Source: Zygnema cylindricum (lineage: Eukaryota; Streptophyta; Zygnematophyceae; Zygnematales; Zygnemataceae). Taken from it: a stretch of DNA of 64,000 nucleotides. Every line of letters begins with the position of its first letter. Position 1 is the stretch's first letter. Below the pieces are notes generated by a model. That model worked only from the letters and a program-made list of their open reading frames with translations, made no database searches and was not told the DNA's origin. Where the stretch lies: the NCBI GenBank assembly GCA_037447655.1, contig JBBHKE010001734.1, positions 19,206 through 83,205 on the forward strand, given 5' to 3'. Shown piece after piece: positions 32,994 through 43,190 of the stretch. Position numbers and translations under genes: made by a program.

Positions 32994-33715
32994 GTAGATG
33001 TTTAGGGTTTTGTGACATAGCGCACTCATGCTACCATGTGACGTCATCAATACGTAGATTTTCCGTCATGGCTTCCCTATTTCGTTTTCTTATATTTTAT
33101 CATTCGATATGCCATCAAACTTAGACCAAAAATATTCAAAAAAAAGAAAAAATATATATCTTTAATTTGATACTATTATTGTTGCATCTCGTGTTCATAA
33201 GAGAGAAAGAGGAGTGGTCGAGTGAGAAAGAGAGGGAGAGACGAGGACGGCGAACATTTTTGCAAAGGACCCATGAAGGAAAGTGGAGGTCCGAGAACCC
33301 TGCAAATTTTTTTCCGTACATGTTTGTCATTTTCTTATGTGCATGCGCGTGACGAGCAGTGAAAAAAATAGCGTGTACTTTCTTTCGTGCAATTTTTTTC
33401 GAAAACGTTTGACGCGTGCAATCCTGTTTTTCTATTCGTTAATAGGGTAGTATTTTGATTAAAATCAGGTCGCGATTTGATTCGAGTGCAAGTGTGAAGA
33501 TGAGCTGGAAGTGGGTCGCGATGATAATAACGCCAAATTGCCGTACCTTCCAAGTTCCAAGATGACGCAAAATGTACTTGTGTTTTTGCCCATTTTTCAT
33601 ACGGCGTAATATTTTCTTGTTGGAAGTCCCATTTTCTGTGAAAACGACGGAAAAAAACTCGTTCTTTAACACATGGGGACACGCCCTAAATTTTGACAAC
33701 GATAGACCAATAGTA

Positions 33716-33925
33716 TACCGCCAATCGCTTTTAGCGTAGTGTGCGCTAATTCCGTCCCGCTTTTTTTTATTCTCAAATAGAATTATCCATACTATTTAAA
33801 AAAAACCCTAATTCCTAATTAGAGTAAAAGATTTCTTCAAAAATTTCCAAATTCCCAATTAGCGTAAACTACGCTAATTATTCGTATACCTAAAGAAACT
33901 TCTACGCTAATAGCGATTAGCAGTA
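33716..33925. mobile_element. MITE, TACCGCCAATCG variant, ~210 bp
   Basis: Left TACCGCCAATCGCTTTTAGC, right GCTAATAGCGATTAGCAGTA, roughly inverse. It lies within DNA that is absent from the duplicate locus at about 26160. Confidence 0.65.
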
Positions 33926-34189
33926 CAGTACACCATAGTTGTTCATAGCGATTAGTGCGAACGTTTCAATTGCGACGAATTATACGTAACGAACGCATTG
34001 AACCTTTTGAACAAATCGTAAAAAATCGTTAATGAATTTCCTTCCGTACTATTCCATACATGTAAAACAAAAAAATTATACATATAGCGCAGTTTGTAAG
34101 TTTTCCGTTAAATGATCGCTAAAATATCATAAATATTTAAATAAATGTCACACTCCATATTGATATTGGATTTCCATCATCAAATGGTA

Positions 34190-34390
34190 TACCTTGAATC
34201 GTTATTAGCATATAGAAATTATTAGTGTAAAGAAAAAATTAGCGTCATTCATTATAATTTAGTGCCAGGAGACATGGCAGATTATAGTCCACGTCTTTAA
34301 ATAGTGTAATTTATTATATTTAAGGTATCAATGTCAAAATTTTGGGGTGCCGATATAGCATACATAGAGCTAATAACGATTCACGGTGTA
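34190..34390. mobile_element. MITE, ATTTAGTGCCAGGAGAC subfamily, ~200 bp
   Basis: Left TACCTTGAATCGTTATTAGC, right GCTAATAACGATTCACGGTGTA. The body holds GGAGACATGGCAGATTATAG, shared with 38858-39060. Confidence 0.75.
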
Positions 34391-34878
34391 GCGGAGAATG
34401 CGAATTTAATATACGCCACAAAATGTCGCACACTCGGAAGATCGTCTGCAATGTTATATTTTTATCAAAATATTTCCAATATTCCATGGCGTCTTTTTTC
34501 AAAAATATTTGAAAAAGACGCCCGTACAATTTTCAAACTTGTCGCGCGAAAATAGTGTGACATTTCCAAAGTCTCTTTTCAGAAATGTCCGTACATTTTC
34601 GATGAACTGACGTACAAGTTCCGTGATATTTCTGTTCAGTTCACTAGACAGGAAGTACCAATACCTACGACGTATCTTTTCCTCGAATTCCGTACATATC
34701 CGTAAAAAAACGTAAATTTTACGAGAAATATTGTATTTTTCGCGTAAATTGTCCGTTCAGTTTACTGGACAGAAAGTACATCGCGTTTTTTTGCGATTTT
34801 TTCAAAAGTCACGCATTATACGCTTCAATCGAAAAAATTGAAAAAATCGCATGATTTGAAAAACTATCCAAAAATAGC

Positions 34879-35182
34879 ATAGTTCAAAAGTAGGCGTTTT
34901 TATGGTAGGCCTTTGGTCGACGCCTTTATCGTAAGTTGTGTTATGGGCTTTTCATGTGATCTTCTTAGATCGCTACTTTGATCAGCGACCGTCCAATTGT
35001 CCGAATCTGACGTGTAAATAAAAATATTTGGTCCGAATGTTTTAATTGGTCCAATTTTTGGTCCGAATGTTTTAAATGGTCCGAATAGGTCCGAATACAA
35101 TATGGGTCTAAAGGTCATATTCTATGTTTTGCATACAATAGGCATATTGTATGGGCCTACTTTCACCTACTTTTGAACTATG
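34879..35182. mobile_element. Inverted-repeat element, CATAGTTCAAAAGTAGG ends
   Basis: CATAGTTCAAAAGTAGG at 34879-34895 and its exact inverse CCTACTTTTGAACTATG at 35166-35182. The middle has short tandem GGTCCGAATGTTTTAA units. Family unknown; no target duplication resolved. Confidence 0.6.
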
Positions 35183-35185
35183 ATT

Positions 35186-35470
35186 AGGTAGGCAATGACG
35201 TCACCATAAGTCACTTCTCAAAAACGACAAAAGATAAAGAATATTCCCATAAGATTCTCTGGAAAAAGGGGCACGCAGTCATTGGTGACCAATGTGGGGA
35301 GTTAGAAAAACGATCGCATACATCTAACCGTCCAACATGTTGAAAGGAAAAGGAACGTACAGTTATAGTGACGATGGTAGACATCCGAACACTTATTGGG
35401 ACCGAAACAAGTTCATCGACAGAGGCTCGTATCGCGGAGCTAATGAGAACATTTTAAATCCAAAAAAAGG
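35186..35470. repeat. Second copy of the 26165-26460 repeat
   Basis: Similarity runs through ACGACAAAAGATAAAG and GGACCGAAACAAGTTCAT and stops at about 35460, where the first copy meets a MITE end. Confidence 0.8.
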
Positions 35471-36879
35471 GATGCGAAAACCATATAAATACGAAGTATG
35501 ATTGAGTTGTAAAGATATTGACAGCCATTAGAGGTTAAAGATAAAAGTCAAAAATTTCATACATAAAGCATAACAAACGCTAAACAAAACTACAAACTCA
35601 GAACTGCAAGCTACAAAAACAAAAATAGTATCATGTTAACACTAAGCACTCCTCCATACCGTAAAAAGAAAATAAAAAGTGGCTCTCTACTCGAATCTTG
35701 AGACTACGCGATGGTAAATATCATATTCACAAATATCATTTGTATGCACCAAGTGCTCAATAAGTCTTGAAGTACGGAACCATCATTTGTCATCGCGAGT
35801 TGTTGAAAAATAACAAAATCTTGGACACGTTGAGGGGTGGGAAAGAAGCATTGGCATGTAGATTGAAAGTGGGGGAAAGTTGTCAATTCCAATACTTCAA
35901 AAGATAGGAAAGCATAATCAGGTAACAAGTTGTCGAAAGACGAGTCCAAGGTTAGGAAGACCTTCAAATCAACTAGTATGAAGAGAAAAAAAGAGTGGGT
36001 GAGAAAGAGAAAGAAAGAGAGGAAGCCACGACGCTTGCCCATAAGGCTACATGGGATCTCATGGTGTATATAAACTTTATCGCCTTTAGTTTTTTCCCCT
36101 CTAGAAAATAATAGTAGATCCACGTAGGGGCCACAAATTTTTAGTTCGATAATCTAGCGAGATTTTTTGGGAATTGTCATGCTTGTCTATATACCCATTC
36201 GCCCCGATCTACATTCATTATATCACGAACCCGATATCGTGTGTTGTTGTTCGCATCCCACTATAATAGCTGAGGAGCAAATGCACGCCCTGCTTGTCTA
36301 TACACTGACCACAAATAGGGCTTGCAATAGAGCGGTGGGTGTCGTAAGTTGAGGCGTGTGTGAGTCGTGTAGGAGATTAAGTAGAAGATAAATAAAGCGA
36401 GCCAAATGTTGGTGTTTCGATATGTTAAGCTCTAACCCTTTCATTAAACAAGGAAAAAATTGATAAGGTGTTTCAATCGAAGGGGAGAACCCACTGAGGT
36501 TCTTAAATCAACAGTCGCTACCTTTTTAATGACATGTTGTTGTAACCGAAGGTTGGTTTATGTTGGTGGCATAAGAGAACAAATGAACTTGGTAATCATC
36601 CTCAACCAATAGACGGAAACAGTAACACAATACTAATTGTTTTAAAAGTTACAACAAAAATGTAGACTTAACATGCCACGTTAGCCAAAGTACAAATGTC
36701 GCTCATAAGAAAAGTCGAACTCTCTCGTTAACTTTTTGATGGTATGATAGTCGTATCACTTTAACCAAAACCCCTGAGAAAAGAATGGTAAATCAACTTC
36801 TCTTTGACATAATAGTTAGAGTAAGGATAAAATATACCATGGTCGGATCCCTCTTATGTGATGTTTAAAAAGCCTTTTC
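35471..36879. other. Gene-free, probably old LINE-derived DNA
   Basis: No conserved frame that I can recognise. The plus-strand sequence leads into an RT relic at 36887, so part of this may be its decayed 5' region. A minus-strand frame at 35704-36123 is leucine/phenylalanine-rich and unrecognised. Confidence 0.4.
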
Positions 36880-37260
36880 GGGGGGGTTGCCACTTCGGGA
36901 TTCGGTTGGTACTCGCCAACGTGACGTGATACAATCTCTTTTATTTGCTATATATTCACAACGACCTTTATATAACGATTTATCATTGTTCCAAGTTTCT
37001 TCTACGCTTATGTTGACGACGATAATTTTGTTTCATGATATTTTCAAACAACTTTTCATGATAGGAGTTTGCGTGAATTCCAATATGTGTCGTTTGGTGC
37101 CTTCAAATGCACCTCTCTTATTGAAATTTCAAATTTTGCCGTATAAAAAACACCAAGGCCATATTGCAACCTTTGCTTTTGTGAACGAGTTTTTTAAATA
37201 TGTTTCACTAGTTGTCCTTGTGAACACGTTTTGGAATTTCACAATTCACAAGTAGCATTC
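36880..37260 (+). pseudogene. Very degraded LINE reverse transcriptase
   Basis: The frame from 36887 reads SVGTRQRDVIQSLLFAIYSQ, which aligns with the SKSGTRQGDPLRGRLFAFAH motif of the LINE at 49700-52470. In another frame TTCTACGCTTATGTTGACGA (~37005) gives FYAYVDDDNF, the expected YxDD motif ~40 codons later. Frame changes and stops separate them. Confidence 0.6.
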
Positions 37261-38399
37261 GTTATATTAGTTTGTTGTTATATCGATGTAAAAAATGCGA
37301 ACAACACAAAAAAAATGGTGGATTAAAGAAGCAATAGGTCAAAGCTTATCGAATATGACATTATAATCTACGATGTTGAAAGTATTTGCAGTGTCAGCTT
37401 AGAGAACCACCAAATTCGTGCGCAATTCATAAAAAATGTTGTAACTTGTAAAAAACCGACTCACAACATTCCCATATTTACAAATGTTGAGTGATGCGGG
37501 GAAAAATTATTATTAAAGTCCATTGAAGTTGTGAACACCTTGATCTAGCTACAACACGATGTAATACTTCTCACGTAATTATAGGACGATCACCTACGAC
37601 ATGCTTCAGTATTATAGGAAGGTGGAATCCTCGCAAGTGACTTTATAGTGAGAGGCACATGTCCACGACTCGAAGCCATGGAAGAAATTTTTAGAATTAG
37701 TGAGGAAAACAATGTCATAGAAAATCAAGTTGATGCGAATGTCACAAAATATAAAATGTGCACAATGTCACGACAAATATGACTTTTTTAGCGGGATGAC
37801 ATCACATAACGTCCATATAAGTTAGTACTGGAAAAAACGACTTACGTTTTCGAGCACTAGGACACCCAAAAATAGTTTTGAGAGTCTTCACGACAAAGTC
37901 AAGTTTTATCTTTGAGTTACGGTTACACAACCTTATACTCTCACTTTAGTTGATAGTTATCGACAATGCCCCGCGGATTCAAAGGGGTGCGCCCATATTT
38001 TTTCCTTATGAAAAAAATATAAGTGTTTTTCTTTTATTGGTTTCCTGCAACAAGCAAAAAAAAAATCTCATCCCCTACAAAAAATGTGCAAAAGCCATAA
38101 TATGATTTACGTCATTTTGAGGCTATAATTGTACTCCAATTTGGTGTTTTTCTCCTTTCAACATGGTGCCTTGTCATACCGGCTCAAAACTTCAACTGAA
38201 ATCGACTATGGAGTCGATTTTAGCGAAACTAACACTTGAAAAACACAAAAAAAAAACGTTTTCCCGCGTGCCACATGTAGCTGAACGTTTTTGCACAATT
38301 AGTGTGGACGTTAGTTTTTTCCTACCCGTCACGCGCATATAAGGAAAAAAATTTACGCAGGCATACGACATGATGCGTATGCTTGTTAAGTGTTAACAG
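37261..38399. other. Gene-free; right part resembles Tourist-element interior
   Basis: 37261-38080 has nothing I can name. About 38080-38370 shares order and words with the interior of the 44378-45244 element, for example GTACTCCAATTTGGTGTT and CCGTCACGCGCATATA, without visible TTA-flanked ends, so it looks like a fragment. Confidence 0.45.
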
Positions 38400-38859
38400 T
38401 AGTGTTGTGTATTGACAAGAAAATTATCGCGATAACAACGATAACAATAGTTATCGGTTATCGAATTGTTAAGGGTCTTCATTTATCGCTCCGAGACCAA
38501 CAAATTCCTTATCGACGATAAATGGAAAAAAGATAGTATGCTATATAATAGTACTTTATAATATATTGCATTATATTTTTCACGGTATATAGCGTGGCAT
38601 GTCACGTGTAACAACCTGCTCCGTACTCCGTGTAACGTAATAACGACAGTTTAGTACGACATAATAAACCGTACAATTGTACGGTACGAACCGTATAATT
38701 ATCACCAATAGTTATCGATACCTGTCATCGCGATAAAAAACCAATTTTTTATCGGCGATAACACCAGTGTCGATACATCGTGCCAATATATCGATAATCG
38801 CCAAGCGAAAAAAAGGTACATATCGATTATCGGCAAAACCTTGCCGATACACAACACTA
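38400..38859. mobile_element. 460-bp foldback element, TAGTGTTGTGTATYG ends
   Basis: Left TAGTGTTGTGTATTGACAAG, right inverse CTTGCCGATACACAACACTA. The interior is rich in ATCG/CGAT words (TTATCGCGATAACAACGATA). The ends recall hAT elements, but I could not find an 8-bp duplication, and the right end runs into the next MITE. Confidence 0.55.
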
Positions 38860-39060
38860 CACCGCTCGTTGTTATTAGCGTTACAGATTTATTAGTGTTC
38901 ATGTGAAATCATAATTAACAGTACTAATTTAGTGCTAGGAGACGTGGCAGATTGTAGTCCACGCCCTTAAATAATGTTGTTAACTCTATTTTGTGATTTC
39001 TGGTCAAAAAAAGTCGTGACCGAATTAGTGTTATCAACACTAATAACGATTAGCGATGTA
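38858..39060. mobile_element. MITE, ~203 bp
   Basis: Left TACACCGCTCGTTGTTATTA, right TAATAACGATTAGCGATGTA, with GGAGACGTGGCAGATTGTAG inside as in 34190-34390. Confidence 0.75.
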
Positions 39061-39244
39061 GTTAACAGTTCGGATGCTTGTACACATCAGAACGTCATAC
39101 GCCATCATTCCTTGATGATATCATCGTCATTTTCGTACTCTTCAAATGTTTCATACTTTTTACTGGAAGCGTTCGAAACTTCGAACCATTGCAAGTTTGC
39201 AACCGTAACTTTCTTCTGACAGTTTTGAGTTCGAACATTTCTAT

Positions 39245-39325
39245 CTACAGTACAGTAAAGTACTGTACTGTACCATATATTACTGTACATTAGAGTACGG
39301 TACGGTACAATACAATACTGTACCG
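39245..39325. repeat. (GTACT/GTACG)n tract upstream of the Acinus-like gene
   Basis: Short TGTACTGTAC-type repeat ~180 bases before the start codon. A 22-base T run lies at about 39452-39473 in the presumed 5' UTR. Confidence 0.7.
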
Positions 39326-39502
39326 TCGTCACAGACTCGGATCAAGAAAGGAGAATCAAGCCAAGTGAAAAAAAGTGGCAAGGATCCATAAAGATAAAGA
39401 AGACGAAGAAGAAGATAAATAGTTTTGCTTTTGGATTGCCGTCGTGTTCTTTCTTTTTTTTTTTTTTTTTTTTCGTTGGAGCTTTCCAAGCATCTAAGCG
39501 CC

Positions 39503-42500
39503 ATGTCCCCTCAGGCAACTCCATCTCCTGGGAAGAAGCTGGAGCAATACAAAGTAACTGAGCTAAAAGATGAACTAAGGCGGAGGGGTTTGCCTTTAAG
39601 TGGCATAAAAAAAGAGTTAATTGAACGGCTCAGATTACACATAAATGCACAGGAATCTGCAGACAGAACTAGAAGTAGTGGAGATAATTCTTTCCAAGCT
39701 CAAAGTCCAACAGGATCTTTTCACCTCTCTTCTCCAACTATTCCTACTTCACCAGATTATACTGCAACCTCACCAAGCTTTCCTCCAACTTTGCCTGACT
39801 CGAGCACTTCCGTACAACTGAATTTCAGCTCTATGGTGCCAGATTCTTCTCCGGTATCTCCTGGTCGTGTCCCTCCTCCAGTTTTACCAAATCCTGTACT
39901 GCCAGCTGGACTTGCTTCTGTTGTCCCATCTCCTGTTGTGAATCCATCTTCTGTTTCTAATACTGCACCTGGTTCTAATATTACTACTCCCTCTGAGGTT
40001 TCCGAGACCGGAGTAACAAAAATTAACGGCGACAGTATTCAACATAGAACGGAGCAAATAATCAGTTCACAGTTGTTGCCATCTCAGGCAGAAGAGACAA
40101 AAGCTTATTCAGAAGCGGCATCCAAATACTTGGATGCATGTAAAGAGGCCCCTATTATATCCATGTCTGATATTACCATGAATCCAGAAGAGAGAGAGGT
40201 AGAGAGGGTGGTAGAGAGAGAGGTGAAGACTGAAAAACCTATCTCTCATCCTGAGTCCATGGATACAGATGTCGAATCGAACCGTCTTACTTCTCCTCCT
40301 CCTCCTCTTATTGAACCAATATCGGAGGAAGGAAAATCTCAGACAGACTCTCAAAGTTTAAAACCATCTGTATCGGAGCCCCCTGCGATAGAGCCAGAAG
40401 TAGAAGGAGAAAACCCTAATTTAACAAATGTTGTTGTATCTCCGTCTGAGCCTTCCGTTGTTACAGGAGATAATTTACCCGAGGGGGAAATTGCTGTCCC
40501 TGTCCCCCTGAGAGGTGTGGAGGAGGAGAATGGATTGCCGAATTTGAAGCCTTCTGTAGAAACAGAGATGAACCCTAACCCTAATTCCCAGACTCCCACA
40601 CTGCCACAACCTGAGTCTGAGCCCACTGTCACGTCACACGCTGAGTCTGGGATGGAGGTTGAGGGAAACCCTAATGCAGAGGCGGAGCAGGGTGTAGAAT
40701 TGCAGAAGAAGGGACCAGAGTTTGGAGATGGCATAGTATCGTTTCCTGAGACTGTTGTTGTGGAGTCAGTGACAACCTCAGGAGCCATAAAATCAGAGGA
40801 AAATCTAGAGGAAAAATCAGAGGAAAAACCAGAGGAAAAATCAGAGGAAAAATCAGAGGATAAATCAGAGGTGAAATCAAAGCTGGACTCGGAGAATCAG
40901 ACCGAGGCTGAGAATAGAAATGTGATTGGTGCTCAAACCGAGTTAAAGAAGTCAGAAAATCCCGTTGTAGGGGCCACAGAGGAGGAAAAAAAACCAAGTT
41001 CTAATCAAGAGCAACTGTATTCAGAGCCTGTGATGCAAGATACTGTGATGGTGACAGGAGAGAGCAACGATGAGAGGGAAGGGGAAGAAGTCAAAGTAAG
41101 CGACAAAAGAGAAGCTGTTGAGGATACAGTCATCAGCAAGTCGCCGGAGGAGCCTCAGCATTCCACAGTATTATTGTCCGAGTCAGCTGGAATACCTCAA
41201 GTTGAGCTCGAAAATGTTTCAAGTACTGGAGTTACTGCCCTTACTAAACCCTCTGAACTCCCTGAACTCTCTGAACCTCCTTTGGCTGTACAAGCTGTTT
41301 CCGAGGTCTCTGAGGCTCATACTACACCCGCTTTTACTGAACCCAATTCTACTGAACCCTCGTTGGGGTTACAAACTGTTTCGAAGGTACATGATTCTCA
41401 TTTGCCAGAGGATGAGACAATGGCCGAGGCGGTGGACGATGGAGAGGTGGTGCCTACCTCTCAACAGGACCAAACGACAGTTTTGCAGGAAAAACAAACG
41501 CTGGAAATAGAACCTATTGCTAGTGGTGGTAATGCTGATACTGTATTTAGTGGTGGTGGTGGTGTTGATGGTGGTAATGTAATTCCTCCTGAGAAAGGAA
41601 ATGATAGTAAGTTGGTGGAGACGAGGAACGAAATGGAGGTGGAGAACACCGACGGAGGGCTTCTGGTACAACTTGAGGCACCGGAATTAGAGTTGTACGA
41701 TGTGGAAGAAACAGAAGTACTAAAAGGGAAGGAGAAGGAGAAGGGAGAATGGCAAGGAGGACTTGGTGGGAAGAGACGGCGAGCAGATACACAGACTGGT
41801 ATGGTATTGTCGGACGTAATCTTACCCAGCCAGTATTATTGTTGAGCCCTTTCTTTGTTTGGGTTTTTAAAGTTTTTTAGGGTTTTTAATGGTTTCTCAG
41901 GGTTTTTGAGGTTTTAGTAGGAATTTTAAGGGTTTTTTTGGTTTCCTGATTTCAAATGTGGTCTAATCTAGCTGCAATTGTCTAAATATCGTCGCCGTTT
42001 ATGTCTCAGAAAGGTTTTTTTTTTTGACAGGGAGGGAGGGAGGGAGGGAGGGAAAGTGAGTGAGCTGACTATTCTTCATATGATTCAATTGCAACTACTT
42101 TCTTCACAATGGACAACACTGTCTATTGCTATTAGAGTTCGTGAATTATTAGCGTTAGCACTTTATTAAAATCAGCTACACTAAATAATGTTTTCTAACG
42201 TGGCTTATTGTGTGACATTACATTTAGTGTTGTTAACACTGATTTATGATTTCGGGTCAAAAAAACACTACGTTGATTCTAATAGCGATAGGCGGTGTGC
42301 TGGTATAGAACCATAACAAAATTATTTGCTGGTTACTATATTAAAATAGAGGTTTTTGTGTAGTTTCCATCATTGTTTCTTAATTATTGTGAATGAGTGA
42401 ATGGGCATATTCTTACTTACATTTTTAAGTCATGTTTTGGTCTCGTCATCCGTCACAAAAACATGACCAGAAAAATGGGAGTAAGGATCTGCCTTAGTCT

Positions 42501-43133
42501 GCGCAAAATTTAGGAGCTTCAGTAGCTGCCTTGCATGGCATTTTAGGGTTTTCTAGGCTGTTTATGGTTTTTAATTGTCCTTTATGGTCTGTTCATGTCC
42601 TTCAGCTTTTAAGGCTCAGTGTGAATCATGCCGTTGCCCATAGCCCATAGCCACACTGCTGTCGCTATTACTGTTGAAAAAACTAATTGGATCGTGACTT
42701 TTTTTGGTAAGGTATCAGTGTTAAAAACCTTATTTAAGGGATTGTACTGAAACCGGCCATTTCTCCCTAATTGAAAATACTATCACTACCTAGTAATAAT
42801 AAAATGAATGCTAATGCTGCTTGTAATATATAATCACTACTGATAATACTGCTACTAATCATACCTCTCGTCCTCATGTTACTATTTTACCCGTGTTTAC
42901 TAGGTTTTATTGTATTTTATTGCCGCTGTGAATTGTTGTTAGAGTTAAGAAATTATTATCGTGGTTGTGTTATTAATAATTCAGTTCCAAATGATGTGGC
43001 TGATTGTGAACCGTTTAAAGAATCCGCGTTAGAAAAAGCAATGAGTGTCATTGAGACAGTTTTAAGTTCAAAGTGTAGAATTTAGTGGCACAGATATAGT
43101 ATCCTGTTGTTTTTTTTTTTTTTTTTTTTTTTG

Positions 43134-43190
<57 letters not shown>

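Larger units (their letters stand above)
27789..33686. mobile_element. Tourist-like element interrupted by a copia retrotransposon
   Basis: Ends GGGCGTGTCCCCATGT and ACATGGGGACACGCCC, flanked by TAA (27786-27788 and 33687-33689). The duplicate locus reads AACTGTAAACTAAACTTTGA at 26126-26145 with a single TAA, a clean empty site. Without the copia element and its duplicated GTAGA the element would be ~937 bp. Its interior repeats the word CAGTTGTAGACGTC and carries the TTTAGCGCAGA subterminal block shared with 2535, 3488 and 44378. No transposase frame. Confidence 0.9.

Noticed and set aside
41799-41845. Acinus ending at the TGA at 41843 after a single large exon
   Set aside because: The frame loses all similarity after 41798, while splicing to 43377 restores phase and leads to the RRM and RSB motif.
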